From Verrucomicrobiota bacterium (GTDB taxonomy: Bacteria; Verrucomicrobiota; Verrucomicrobiia; Verrucomicrobiales; DEV007), in contig JAHDID010000011.1 of NCBI GenBank assembly GCA_020630975.1, positions 62,001 to 126,000 of the forward strand: a stretch of DNA of 64,000 bases, in the 5' to 3' direction. The notes beneath the pieces were generated by a model, which was not told where the DNA came from, searched no databases, and saw only the letters and a list, made by a program, of their open reading frames with translations. Position numbers and translations under genes: made by a program. Below, piece by piece: positions 43,302-52,639 of the stretch (position 1 is the stretch's first letter; every line of letters begins with the position of its first letter).

Positions 43302-44573
43302 TCAAGAGAAAAACATACCCGCAATGCTCGCTGTCAACAGACTGGCAAGCGTTCCGCCGATCATGGCGAGGAAACCCAACTTGGCTAGATCGCTACGGCG
43401 TCCAGGAGCCAAGGCCCCTATACCGCCGATCTGAATACCGATAGACGCAAAATTAGCGAACCCGCACAGCGCGAAGGTTGCCAAAAAGATGCTCTTGGGA
43501 TCTAGACTCTCGGCGGACTTCATCTCGCCCAGACTGCTATATGCAATGAACTCATTGAATACCATTTTAGACCCTAGTAGCTGACCCATCTGTAGCAAAT
43601 CCCCGGGATTCGCGCCTATCACCCACGCGACTGGTGCAAAAATACAGCCGACTATCGCCTCCAGTGATAGTTTTTCGAAGGCACCATCGCTAGCTGACTT
43701 CACCCAGTCATTCAATCCACGAAAGTCTCCGGCCCAACCGAGAAATGCATTGAGCAGCGCAATCACAGCGACGAAAACGATTAGCATGGCTGCTACATTT
43801 AGAGCCAGTTTCAAGCCCTCTGTCGTGCCATTAGCTAGGGCTTCCAATAGATTACTACCCTGCTTATCTCTCGGCACGACCAACTTTTCATCGACATCTT
43901 CCTGCTCTGGGATCAGCATCTTGGCGACCAAGAGAGCCGCTGGCGCATTCATGAATGAGGCGGTCAGCAGCTGCCTTGCTATTTCCACCTGAGCTTTGGG
44001 ATCATCGCTAGCAAGTATCGAGATATAGAGCCCAAAAACGCTACCGGCAATCGTCGCCATCCCCCCGGTCATGAGCGCCATTAACTCGGACTTTGTCATA
44101 CCTTCCACATAAGGTCTCACCACCAGAGGTGCCTCTGTCTGCCCGACAAACACATTCGCCGCTGTCGCGAGACTCTCGGCACCTGATAAGCGCATGACTC
44201 GCTTCATCAGCCACGCAAAGACAAACACCACTCGCTGAAGCACACCCAAATAGTACAAAACCGAGGTGATCGCGGAAACGAAGATAATGGTAGGTAAGAT
44301 TTTGAAAGCCAAACCGTATTTCTCAACATCGATCAAACTACCAAACATCAACTCTGCTCCCACATCGCTGAAGCTGAGGAGAGTCACAAAGCCATTCGAC
44401 AACCACTCCACCGCCACGCCAGCATCCGTCCGCAAAATAAGAACGGCTAACAGTAGCTGCAACGCGATGCCTCCGAACACCAAACGCCAGTTGATCGAGC
44501 GCTTACCACTGCTGAGCAGGAAACAAACGCCCAGCAAGATCACGACTCCAATGACGCCTCTGACAATGTCCAT
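43302..44573 (-). CDS. Concentrative nucleoside transporter (NupC/CNT family)
   Basis: 423 residues with about ten hydrophobic helices. The first CNT motif, VGQTEAPLVVRPYV (GQTEAP), holds the substrate- and ion-coupling residues. The second, FNEFIAYSSLG (NEF.AY), is in the C-terminal half. ALMTGGMATIAGSVFGLY and FALCGFANFASIGIQIGG also match the family. It imports nucleosides into the cytoplasm with Na+ or H+. It lies upstream of the sigma/FecR pair on the same strand, but the gap (93 bp) and different role suggest separate control. A family 2 repeat block lies before its start, from 44662. Confidence 0.92.
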   Translation of the reverse strand: MDIVRGVIGVVILLGVCFLLSSGKRSINWRLVFGGIALQLLLAVLILRTDAGVAVEWLSNGFVTLLSFSDVGAELMFGSLIDVEKYGLAFKILPTIIFVSAITSVLYYLGVLQRVVFVFAWLMKRVMRLSGAESLATAANVFVGQTEAPLVVRPYVEGMTKSELMALMTGGMATIAGSVFGLYISILASDDPKAQVEIARQLLTASFMNAPAALLVAKMLIPEQEDVDEKLVVPRDKQGSNLLEALANGTTEGLKLALNVAAMLIVFVAVIALLNAFLGWAGDFRGLNDWVKSASDGAFEKLSLEAIVGCIFAPVAWVIGANPGDLLQMGQLLGSKMVFNEFIAYSSLGEMKSAESLDPKSIFLATFALCGFANFASIGIQIGGIGALAPGRRSDLAKLGFLAMIGGTLASLLTASIAGMFFS

Positions 44574-44661
44574 AGACCTCAGCCTAGCAAGCTAGCTAGA
44601 GACGGAAAATGATTTTTCGCCTTGATTGGGTCCGGGTGAAACGAGCGTCCGGCTCAACGCT

Positions 44662-44834
44662 TTGGCTCAGCCTGCCGGGCGACGAGACGTGCGCCCCTCC
44701 TTGGAATTGCCACTGACCAAACATATTAGCCAGAGACTCGCGCTCAAGGAGGGGCTGCATTCAGCTGCCCGGTAGGCTGCGCACGATGCTTCGGCCGAGG
44801 TTGCCGGGCAGCTGAATGCAGCCCCTCCTTGATT
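44662..44834. repeat. GC-rich repeat (family 2), three half-elements
   Basis: TTGGCTCAGCCTGCCGGGCGACGAGACGTGCGCCCCTCCTTGG, then an inverted AAGGAGGGGCTGCATTCAGCTGCCCGGTAGGCTG, then CTTCGGCCGAGGTTGCCGGGCAGCTGAATGCAGCCCCTCCTTGATT. The layout is the same as at 41242. The last two halves form a long, nearly perfect inverted repeat. Confidence 0.85.
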
Positions 44835-44931
44835 GAGCATTGCTAAACGCTAGCCCGCGATATAGCCAAAAATCCTTCAAACTGCCTAAGCAAATGCAAC
44901 GCAAAGACGTGTCGACAAACCTTCGATTCCG

Positions 44932-44969
44932 ATTGTACCCTATTGAGTCAAAATTGTACCCTATTAAAT
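44932..44969 (+). promoter_or_regulatory. Direct-repeat pair ATTGTACCCTATT, 21-bp period
   Basis: ATTGTACCCTATTGAGT at 44932 and ATTGTACCCTATTAAAT at 44953. The core is identical to the pair at 7166-7203, with the same orientation relative to the gene that follows. The second copy ends about 40 bp before the likely ATG at 45009. Confidence 0.6.
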
Positions 44970-45008
44970 TTCCACGTAACCTCTCACCAAGAAGGCTTAC
45001 CCGCCACC

Positions 45009-46391
45009 ATGCACTCAGGCGCTCCTAAATTTCGACCCATCTTGAGGTTCTGGCCTCGAACCCTGATCCCTTTACTCGCCTTACTCCTAGCCACATCGAT
45101 TTGCTTGGGCGTTTCAAGGCAGGCACCGCTACACATAGCGATGGAGTACGGCGCAGACACCTTGCTGGGCTGGGGGCGATTTGACTTCCAAGGAGACAGC
45201 TGGCCTCCTGCAACAAACCAACCAGTTCCGATCACCATCGTCAAATGCACCAAATATGAAAAGGATAATGGTGAGGCCTATCACTACGAAATATTACACA
45301 TTCTCCGTGGTGAAAGTTTTCAGCCTGGGGAAACCATTAAGGTCTTCGATAGATTCGGACTGGGTTTCGGGCGATTGGGACTACTCATAGGAGACCCAAC
45401 ACAAGGACTCACTACGACTTCTAGAAACTTTCGCTCTATACCACTGGGAAGCACACCAATATCGGATGTCATTTCTGTAGTTCAGTCGACCTTAGCCATC
45501 CAACAGAAACACCCATCCACTCAGATTCCAGAGCGAAACCAAGAACTAAACAACCGACTCGAACACGCTACTGAAGAGATACTACTCGCCTGGTTAGTCA
45601 TCTTCCCCGAATGGCTAGAGCAGGAACTCAACTGGAACCAGATTGGCATCCATAAAGCGGCCACAAACTTCGAGCACATCATCAGAGCAGAGTTGAAGAC
45701 TGAGGATAACCGAGACTACACACCAGCTCTCACTGCCCTTCACCTATTCGCCAAAACGGGTGCACCAGAACTCCCTCTGGACCTTTTACTCAACGGCCTA
45801 GACCGCAAACGCAGCCTCAGAAATATATCTGCCGAGCTATTATCCCGAAGAACAGGCGACGACAGGAAAGAGGTGATCACTAAAATGAGAAGTATTTTAG
45901 GTTCAAGTCGACCCGATGAGCGATGCTGGCGGATCTGTCAGGCTTTGGCAAAGATGAATGCAACCGATGCTGCGCCAGAAATAAAAACCTACTATAAGCG
46001 CACTCAATACAGCAACCAAAAGCACTACGCATTAGCTGCCTTGAGCCTCTTAGATCTCCCCTCTTCAGAAGAGCTACTGCTACAGAAAATGCAACGCGTC
46101 CGCACTTTCGGAGCAGGCTACTTCAATGAACTAGCCAGAATCTGCAACAATGGCCAGCTCAAACCTGCCGATATCGTCCCCTATTTAGTTGAAGCCTGCA
46201 ATGGCTGCGCCCTCGTCAATCAGAGTTCCTCTGACACCAGAAATTGGCTAATGGAGATAACCGGAATCGACTCCGACCAGACAGCTGATTACAAAAACTG
46301 GTGGGTAACACGTAAGCCCAACACACCTTGGCCAATCAAGGCAGTCCGCCAGCATGGCAAACTCAGCAACCTCGAATTTATAATCGAATAA
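45009..46391 (+). CDS. Secreted or membrane-anchored protein with HEAT-like helical repeats, unknown function
   Basis: The start is set at ATG 45009 (MHSGAPKFRP...). The track start at 44943 is a TTG inside the direct-repeat site. About 460 residues. A basic segment and hydrophobic helix (TLIPLLALLLATSICLGV) form a signal anchor. Residues 40-150 are beta-rich (TIVKCTKYEKDNGEAYHYEILHILRGESF). The rest is helical with HEAT-like pairs (YTPALTALHLFAKTGAPELPLDLLLNGL, HYALAALSLLDLPSSEELLLQKM). I do not recognise a family. It is AT-richer than nearby genes. It is followed 23 bp later by a sulfatase on the same strand and may be cotranscribed with it. Confidence 0.6.
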   Translation: MHSGAPKFRPILRFWPRTLIPLLALLLATSICLGVSRQAPLHIAMEYGADTLLGWGRFDFQGDSWPPATNQPVPITIVKCTKYEKDNGEAYHYEILHILRGESFQPGETIKVFDRFGLGFGRLGLLIGDPTQGLTTTSRNFRSIPLGSTPISDVISVVQSTLAIQQKHPSTQIPERNQELNNRLEHATEEILLAWLVIFPEWLEQELNWNQIGIHKAATNFEHIIRAELKTEDNRDYTPALTALHLFAKTGAPELPLDLLLNGLDRKRSLRNISAELLSRRTGDDRKEVITKMRSILGSSRPDERCWRICQALAKMNATDAAPEIKTYYKRTQYSNQKHYALAALSLLDLPSSEELLLQKMQRVRTFGAGYFNELARICNNGQLKPADIVPYLVEACNGCALVNQSSSDTRNWLMEITGIDSDQTADYKNWWVTRKPNTPWPIKAVRQHGKLSNLEFIIE

Positions 46392-46414
46392 AATAGCCAC
46401 AAGCTTATCCACTC

Positions 46415-47851
46415 ATGCACCTATCTAAGTTTTTCTATACCATTTCGGCAATCATAGGCCTATCCCCGCTTGTCGCTCACTCCACAGAGCAGCCCAATAT
46501 CGTGCTCCTGTTTGCCGATGATTTGGGCTATGCTGAGCTGGGCTGCCAAGGCAACACCGACATACCGACACCGCATATCGACTCGATCGCTGCGAATGGG
46601 GTACGCTTTACCTCTGGCTATGTCGCGGGGCCCAACTGTAGCCCATCTCGAGCAGGCCTACTGACTGGACGCATCCCGACCCGATTTGGCTATGAGTTCA
46701 ACCCGATCGGAGACAAGAACGAAGAACCGGGGTATGGGCTACCAGCGCAGGAGGTGACGATCGCTGAGGCACTGCATGATGGCGGCTACACCACCGGACT
46801 CATCGGCAAATGGCACCAGGGAGGCACGGCTAAATTCCACCCTTTCCGCCATGGCTTTGATGAGTTTTTCGGGTTCACCCACGAGGGGCACTACTTCGTC
46901 CCCCCACCCTATAGGGGAGTCACCACTCTTTTGAGACGAAAAACCCTGCCCGGCGGAGCCACCGGTCTATGGTTGGGAAAAGAAAATCTCCACTTTCACG
47001 ACATCATGGGCGGCAATGAGCCTGACTACGATGCCAATAACCCCATCGTCCGAGGTGGCCAGCCAGTCGTCGAAACCGAATACCTGACGGATGCTCTCAC
47101 CCGAGAGGCAGTGGACTTCATCGATCGCCACGATGATAAGCCCTTCTTTCTCTACCTAGCCTACAATGCCGTACATAGCCCTCTGCAGGGAGCAGATGCC
47201 TATATGGAAAAATTTGCCCATATCGAAGATCTGCAGCGGCGCATCTTTGCAGCGATGCTGGCCAATATGGACGATAGTGTCGGAGAGGTATTGGCCAAAC
47301 TGAAAGAATCTGGTATCGAGAAAGATACCCTCGTGTTTTTCCTCAGCGACAATGGCGGCCCGACCAAAGAGCTCACCTCATCGAATCTACCTCTGCGTGG
47401 GGGCAAAGGCCAGATGTACGAAGGAGCACTGCGGGTGCCATTCGTGATGCAGTGGCCAGGGGTAGTACCTGCAGGGCTCGTGTATGATCGCCCCGTGACC
47501 AGCTACGACATCTACGCCACCGCTGCGGCCAATAGCCAGGGAGTGACCGCGCCGCCACAGGTCGAAGGAGTCGATCTGATACCCCACCTGACCGGCGAGA
47601 TCGATAGCCCACCACACGAGACTCTATACTGGCGCCAAGGCGGCCGCACCGCCCTGCGCCACGGTCAGTGGAAACTCGTGCGAATGGGTAGGAAATTGAC
47701 TGCCGGGAAATCCAAATGGGAATTGTATGACCTCGAAGCAGATCTAGTAGAGGAAAACAATCTCGCAGCGACGCACCCTGAGAAGCTCGCTGAATTGATA
47801 GGGATTTGGGAGAAAATGGATGGCGAAATGAGCGAGCCGCTGTTTCAGTAA
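46415..47851 (+). CDS. Secreted sulfatase (arylsulfatase A-like)
   Basis: 478 residues. The signal peptide ends near VAHS. NIVLLFADDLGYAELGCQG supplies the first metal-binding Asps, NCSPSRAGLLTGRI contains Cys75 for formylglycine (CSPSR form), GKWHQGG the catalytic Lys/His, and VFFLSDNGGP the second metal site. It cleaves sulfate esters in the periplasm or outside the cell. It is only distantly similar to the other sulfatase in the window, so the two are not recent duplicates. The substrate may be a sulfated glycan or glycolipid (inference). It follows the HEAT-like gene closely, and a partial family 2 repeat lies just after its stop. Confidence 0.93.
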   Translation: MHLSKFFYTISAIIGLSPLVAHSTEQPNIVLLFADDLGYAELGCQGNTDIPTPHIDSIAANGVRFTSGYVAGPNCSPSRAGLLTGRIPTRFGYEFNPIGDKNEEPGYGLPAQEVTIAEALHDGGYTTGLIGKWHQGGTAKFHPFRHGFDEFFGFTHEGHYFVPPPYRGVTTLLRRKTLPGGATGLWLGKENLHFHDIMGGNEPDYDANNPIVRGGQPVVETEYLTDALTREAVDFIDRHDDKPFFLYLAYNAVHSPLQGADAYMEKFAHIEDLQRRIFAAMLANMDDSVGEVLAKLKESGIEKDTLVFFLSDNGGPTKELTSSNLPLRGGKGQMYEGALRVPFVMQWPGVVPAGLVYDRPVTSYDIYATAAANSQGVTAPPQVEGVDLIPHLTGEIDSPPHETLYWRQGGRTALRHGQWKLVRMGRKLTAGKSKWELYDLEADLVEENNLAATHPEKLAELIGIWEKMDGEMSEPLFQ

Positions 47852-47886
47852 GATCGCTGGACGCGGCCCCTAACCAACTTATTAGA

Positions 47887-47977
47887 TCAATGGGGGGAGT
47901 AGCTTTTAGTTGCCCAGCTACCTCGACCGATAGCTATGGCTCAGGCTGCCGGGCGACGAGAAGTGCGCCCCTCCTTG
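47887..47977. repeat. GC-rich repeat (family 2), diverged copy
   Basis: TCAATGGGGGGAGTAGCTTTTAGTTGCCCAGCTACCTCG followed by GGCTCAGGCTGCCGGGCGACGAGAAGTGCGCCCCTCCTTGA. The first half is degraded and the second well kept. It lies between the convergent sulfatase and serine-hydrolase genes. Confidence 0.7.
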
Positions 47978-47994
47978 AAAACTTTCACAGACAC

Positions 47995-49200
47995 TTACCC
48001 TTTGCGGGCTTTGTTATAGGCATCGATCAGTACTTTTCTGATATCGATATTTCCCTCTGGGGAATTGGAGACAAATATCGCGTGCGCTCCGCTCTGAAAT
48101 CTAACGACCTGGGCTCGCGACCCATGCCCACTCTCAGTGCGAGCGCCATTGTGCACAAAGCAGCGACCGCCCTCGGCACCGCCGCTAGCCCAAAAACCCA
48201 GCAGATGATTGGAGTTACCATTATTGCACATAAGCTCAAGCCTCGAAGGTGGCATGAACGATGGATCATTCAGGGCTGACATGAACTTCGCCAGATCTTT
48301 GGCAGACATGTAGAGGCCTCCAGCAGCTGCTCCCAGAGTGCGATCCTCTAGGTATCGACCTTCTAGATCATGAGGCGACGAGTAGCTCTTAGCCACGGGT
48401 CCCATCGGGAAATACTGACTGCGACCATTGGGGAATTTCTTTGCATAGGGATTCGCCGTCACCGAGATCTGTAGCGGCACACAGATCCTCTCGTGTAATC
48501 CAACATTGTAGGCATGAGCGGTATGCTGCTGCACTTTTTCATTATACACATGGATGGGGTGATCCTTGTAGGCATACTCCACAGTGCTGTTGCCGGTATA
48601 CCGAGCGTAAATGAAGTGAAAGATACCCATACTGGTATTAGAGTAGAAGCGATCCGACTCTGTCTGCTCGCGCCCGCCGGCGAGACGCTGCGAGATATGT
48701 TGATTACCAGTTTTCCTGAATCCACCGCGATGCTGGAGCAGCTCTCTAACTGATACCGTTTTGAAAAAGGGGTGGGTATTTACCTGCCAGCGATAGGGGA
48801 CATACTCGGTGAAGGGTTTGTCCAGACTCGCACCGCTAGGATGAGTACTCTTTAGCACCAGCGCAGTGGTGAATAGCTTCGTCACACTGCCTATGGCAGT
48901 CTCGGTGTCGAGGGTGAATGGCACTCCATTGGTGCTCGAGTCTCCCGGCACCAATGCCCAGCCCTGTCGACGAAAACCCAAACGCTTGCCACTGGCTCCG
49001 GTGAAGACCACAGCGTAGCCACGGAACCGGCCGTTTAGGTGGTATTCGACATGATCGAGAAACTTTCGGGTGTCCAGATTAGCCGTCCGAAGCTCGACTT
49101 CGGTTTTGTGAGGTGCCGCCAGAGCGCTAGATGCAAAAACGGAAGCGGCAGCTACTGTGGTGATGAAGATACTGTTTTTTAGTGATGTAAACCCTTTCAT
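47995..49200 (-). CDS. Secreted serine hydrolase (class C beta-lactamase/carboxypeptidase fold)
   Basis: The start at ATG 49200 is preferred to the GTG at 49206. A GAAGGA ribosome site sits six bases before the ATG, one of the few clear ones in the window. A signal peptide (IFITTVAAASVFASSALAA) follows. SVTK (Ser105 to Lys108) is the SxxK motif and HNGA near the C-terminus the HxG motif. The middle YxN motif is not obvious. The fold is that of beta-lactamase-like esterases and D,D-peptidases. It probably acts in the periplasm on a peptide or ester. A specific substrate cannot be assigned. It lies 90 bp after the LamG-like membrane protein gene on the same strand. Confidence 0.82.
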   Translation of the reverse strand: MKGFTSLKNSIFITTVAAASVFASSALAAPHKTEVELRTANLDTRKFLDHVEYHLNGRFRGYAVVFTGASGKRLGFRRQGWALVPGDSSTNGVPFTLDTETAIGSVTKLFTTALVLKSTHPSGASLDKPFTEYVPYRWQVNTHPFFKTVSVRELLQHRGGFRKTGNQHISQRLAGGREQTESDRFYSNTSMGIFHFIYARYTGNSTVEYAYKDHPIHVYNEKVQQHTAHAYNVGLHERICVPLQISVTANPYAKKFPNGRSQYFPMGPVAKSYSSPHDLEGRYLEDRTLGAAAGGLYMSAKDLAKFMSALNDPSFMPPSRLELMCNNGNSNHLLGFWASGGAEGGRCFVHNGARTESGHGSRAQVVRFQSGAHAIFVSNSPEGNIDIRKVLIDAYNKARKG

Positions 49201-49289
49201 ACCCACTTCCTTCGGGAAAGAGGGCAGAGGGTTACAGCGAAGTGGCAGTTTTTTTCGAAAATCTGCCTGAGTATACCGAAAACACTCGG

Positions 49290-51248
49290 CTACCAGTCCT
49301 CGCGCTGCCGCTCTTCGGGATTCTTTTTCGGTGGATCACCTGCGAAAAAGCTCTGTATCAGAGAGGTTTTGACATCCTCCCAGGCATCGTAGTCCAGCGG
49401 ACGGTCATAGGCTAACACATCCATAAACTGAGCACGCACAGACGGCCCTATACTGATGTGGCGAAGCCGATGAGCGAATGTTGGGCCTTTCTTCACCGGG
49501 GCAGTGAACTCTTTGCCATCGAGAGATGCACTGCGGATCGTGACTTCGCCTTTCTGGGAATCCCAAGCGGCAAACACAATCCGCCAATCGCGATTCGAGT
49601 GATCCACCATGGCACTGTGTCGCAGTCCATCCTCTTCTATCTCGACTTTCAGCCGATTTCCCAATGTCCGGATCCCCATCGAGGCATCTACGCCATCAGT
49701 GAGATCCAGAGTGACCAGAGGCCCATTACTGATCGAGCGACACATCACCACTAGGGTCGCACCTTTCTCACTGCCACTTTTGGTATCAAATGGACTGGCC
49801 TCAGAGGTCAAAAACGAGTCATGGCCAAACTCTATCACAGTCGATTCAAAAGGCTTCCCACCAGGGGTGGTACCCGTCACAGTGCCGAGTAGCGCCTCCT
49901 CATCCTCAGCGTCGAGCTCCTCTGGTATTAGCGCATTTTGATTTTCGTAGTCCCCGGCGGAGTTGCCCCACGTGGCGATGCGCCCCTCATCATTCTTTTT
50001 TCGAGAAAAGATACTATCACCAGTCTGTCTGCGGGCATGATAGTGCGCTATCAGCCCTCTCTGCGGGATACCTCCGACTCGCTCTACAGCCATTGCCTCT
50101 TCGCTCCTCGCAGGGGCAGGTCTCATCTGCTGCTTGATCGTCGATACTAACTCTGTTTTCGCAGAACTGGTCTGTGCCACCACAGAAGCTACCGAAATCG
50201 GCTGCACCGTAGAGGTCGGTGCATCGGTAGCGATCGAGCTGGTGGCCACCTCTACGCGCGCATGAGAGACGGCGACATCCACACCGCCTGCACCAGCATG
50301 ATCAGCACTAGGCACTGAGTCTATAGCAGGCTGAGAAATTGGGGAATTTTGAGCAACCGATCTAGCAGGCTGACTCCGAGCATCTTTATAATAGAGATAC
50401 CCACCTACAGCACCTAGCCCTACGATGAACATCCAGAAAATCGGCCAGAGAGAGGCCGCCTCTTTAGTGACGGCAGGCCGGCGTAGCGGAGCCGTCTGCG
50501 ACCGTACTGGCCCAGATGAAGTCCTGACCGAGCCAGACGAGCGGCTCACCAGCGCAGGACTCGTGGCTCTACCAGCACTGCCAGTCGAGCCAGTCACAGC
50601 AGGCTTCGCCCCCGATGTCTTTTTCACCAGTGTCGGAGCCGAGCCGGTATTCTGCTTTGCCACTTTGGGACTAGCCTTGGGGCCTGCAGGCCGAGGCGGC
50701 ATAGTTTTCACCGAAGTCGTGCGCATCGCGGGCCTCTTGATCTTGGGACGAGACTCGGGAGCTACGACCTTTTTGGGAGTCGTCACTTTACGACTAATCA
50801 CCAGCGGAGCCTTGTCCATGCTAGCTTCGATAGCCTCTAGGTCTCCACTACCCGGAGTTTCATCCTCCAGACTGTCGACTATATGCCCCTCTGCATCGAC
50901 ATAGGCACACTCGATACTGTCGGGATCAAATTGGGACTCATCCACCTCCACAGGATTCCCATACTCATCGACGTAGATCCACGTCATCCCATCGTCATCG
51001 CTCGACTGCTCATCAGCAGCCTCTACCTCTGTAGGTACATCTCCGACCCTTTCGACAGGATCAGACTCGAGATCGCCAGAGATCTGATCACCATACTCGT
51101 CATAGACGTTACCTAAATCGTCCACATAGACCCACTCCACCGCACCCATGTCGGGAATTTCAGAGTCATCATCTGGCGGCGGCACGATCTCCCCCTCCTC
51201 ATTCAGGTATACCCACTCCACTTCATCTGCACCCTCGTAAGTCGACAT
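49290..51248 (-). CDS. Membrane protein with N-terminal WVY-type repeats and C-terminal LamG-like domain
   Basis: 652 residues. Four N-terminal repeats share an aromatic-Tyr-acidic-Gly pattern: VEWVYLNEEGEIV, VEWVYVDDLGNVY, MTWIYVDEYGNPV and IECAYVDAEGHIV, separated by acidic linkers. A Ser/Pro/Lys-rich stretch (about 150-260) leads to one membrane helix near 268-288 (FWMFIVGLGAVGGYLYYKD). The C-terminal 270 residues (GLIAHYHARRQTGDSIFSR, ESTVIEFGHDSF, LRHISIGPSV, MDVLAYDRPLDYDAWEDVK) are a concanavalin/LamG-like sandwich placed outside the membrane. There is no signal peptide, so the repeats face the cytoplasm. No known family covers the N-terminus. It may link a cytoplasmic partner to an external glycan (inference). 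Confidence 0.65.
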   Translation of the reverse strand: MSTYEGADEVEWVYLNEEGEIVPPPDDDSEIPDMGAVEWVYVDDLGNVYDEYGDQISGDLESDPVERVGDVPTEVEAADEQSSDDDGMTWIYVDEYGNPVEVDESQFDPDSIECAYVDAEGHIVDSLEDETPGSGDLEAIEASMDKAPLVISRKVTTPKKVVAPESRPKIKRPAMRTTSVKTMPPRPAGPKASPKVAKQNTGSAPTLVKKTSGAKPAVTGSTGSAGRATSPALVSRSSGSVRTSSGPVRSQTAPLRRPAVTKEAASLWPIFWMFIVGLGAVGGYLYYKDARSQPARSVAQNSPISQPAIDSVPSADHAGAGGVDVAVSHARVEVATSSIATDAPTSTVQPISVASVVAQTSSAKTELVSTIKQQMRPAPARSEEAMAVERVGGIPQRGLIAHYHARRQTGDSIFSRKKNDEGRIATWGNSAGDYENQNALIPEELDAEDEEALLGTVTGTTPGGKPFESTVIEFGHDSFLTSEASPFDTKSGSEKGATLVVMCRSISNGPLVTLDLTDGVDASMGIRTLGNRLKVEIEEDGLRHSAMVDHSNRDWRIVFAAWDSQKGEVTIRSASLDGKEFTAPVKKGPTFAHRLRHISIGPSVRAQFMDVLAYDRPLDYDAWEDVKTSLIQSFFAGDPPKKNPEERQREDW

Positions 51249-51521
51249 GATTTAGCCTCCGTAATTTCGCAATTACCGAAGACCCTAACAAAATAAGAAC
51301 CGACATGGCGAGAATAATATCCAAATATTATAAATACCATTACCGTCGTTCAGCAAATTATGGGAATTAAGTGCTAATTCCTATATTTAAGCAATCCGAA
51401 TATTTAGATAATACAATTAATATTGTATTTATATATACAAAGAACCCTCAAATTACTGACCCTTTGACATTCTAGGTAAATTCCATTTTATTATAATTAC
51501 AAAACCAATTAATAACTCCAA

Positions 51522-52424
51522 ATGACTGATATCATGGCAAGAAACATTCCCTATCTGTTAGGAGTTATTTTCTCCCTCCTACTAACTAGCTGCGATGACA
51601 GCAAACAGCACATCACGCTCAATTCGGACATGTCGGGAAAAGCCGATATCGAATTCCGGTACCATGTGAACCTCAAAGACTGCGGAGTGAAGCGCAAAGC
51701 CTACCCAGAAATCGAAACCGATTTCATGGAATCCTGTATCGAACGGGCTACAGGTGTGGAAGCTTGGTCAGCCCTGAGTTGCGAGTACGTCAAAGCCGAT
51801 TCCCAAATGGTTTTTAAAGGACAAGCCTACTTTCCAGACTTAGCGAAGTTCTCCTTTGGAGCCTTCAAAGCAAAATTTGGCAATATGACGGTAACATCAG
51901 GAGCCAACGGCCAATGGACAGTCGAAAAGCAAGGGGATGGGCAGGTAAAACTGACCTACACTCCGGCACTAGCTGTCCCCGACGATACCGACGACAGCCC
52001 CGACACCCCACCCACGGACGACGCCGAAGCCAAACAACTGCTAGCAAATGCCCAAGAGCGCTTCGAAGCACAGAGCTTCCTGATAGAAAACTTTCTCAGC
52101 AAGCTGAACATGGACATCAAAGTGAAAGCCAGCGGACCGATCAGCGAGACATCTGTCTTTACCAAGGAAGACTCTCAGACAGTGGCATTGGTAGCCGATT
52201 CCGCATCAGCCATGAAAAGCATCCGCTCGGTCCAGAGCGATGAAGCCAAACTAACCGCATGGATCAAACAAGGCTACTATGGCGAAAACGACGTCTCACC
52301 ACCCAACTGTCTGTATCATGTCTTCAGCGAATCGGGTGCTCCACTCCATTTCACATTCCGTCCCGATGGGAAAAACTTCAGTTACTACAAAGAAGTATTA
52401 AATGCAGATAGGCGGGCACAATAA
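51522..52424 (+). CDS. Lipoprotein of unknown function
   Basis: 300 residues with a lipobox LLTSC (Cys24 from 51522; ATG 51534, MARNIP..., is an equally good start). The mature part begins ITLNSDMSGKADIEFRYHVNLKDC and is mostly beta. An acidic, proline-rich linker (PDDTDDSPDTPPTDDAE) splits it near residue 155. Residues 165-240 are amphipathic helical. Several scattered Cys pairs could form disulfides. I do not recognise a family. It is a single gene following a 270-bp AT-rich stretch (51249-51521) that probably holds the promoters of both this gene and the divergent LamG-like gene. Its product is probably exposed in the periplasm or on the cell surface. Confidence 0.55.
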   Translation: MTDIMARNIPYLLGVIFSLLLTSCDDSKQHITLNSDMSGKADIEFRYHVNLKDCGVKRKAYPEIETDFMESCIERATGVEAWSALSCEYVKADSQMVFKGQAYFPDLAKFSFGAFKAKFGNMTVTSGANGQWTVEKQGDGQVKLTYTPALAVPDDTDDSPDTPPTDDAEAKQLLANAQERFEAQSFLIENFLSKLNMDIKVKASGPISETSVFTKEDSQTVALVADSASAMKSIRSVQSDEAKLTAWIKQGYYGENDVSPPNCLYHVFSESGAPLHFTFRPDGKNFSYYKEVLNADRRAQ

Positions 52425-52476
52425 CGTTGAGTAAAAGTGCAGTCAGTCCACAGCCTGAGGGACTGAAAAATCAAAA

Positions 52477-52566
52477 TGGCGGTCGGGGTGGGATTCGAAC
52501 CCACGGAACCCTTTCGAGTTCACTTCTTTAGCAAAGAAGCGCATTCGACCACTCTGCCACCCAACC
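52477..52566 (-). tRNA. tRNA-Ser(GCT)
   Basis: On the minus strand GGTTGGG pairs with CCCGACC as the acceptor stem, followed by discriminator G and an encoded CCA. The anticodon arm is CTTCT-TTGCTAA-AGAAG with anticodon GCT. A long variable arm and the T-loop GGTTCGAATCC complete a class II serine tRNA of 90 nt. The 61-residue ORF in this place is a shadow. Confidence 0.95.
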
Positions 52567-52639
52567 ATTTTGAAGGGCTGCGAAGTGCAGCGAGCGTCAA
52601 AGATGGATCTAAGTGACCCAATTGACAAGGGATTTTTGA

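Noticed and set aside
44932-44969. Direct repeats as ends of an insertion sequence
   Set aside because: The repeats are direct, 21 bp apart and short. No transposase or matching distant end is seen.
36334-47977. Possible CRISPR-like array from the GC-rich repeats
   Set aside because: Copies are kilobases apart with genes between them and the units are inverted or partial, so there is no regular spacer pattern and no cas gene.
52443-52628. 61-residue minus-strand ORF
   Set aside because: It overlaps tRNA-Ser(GCT) almost completely and is not a protein gene.
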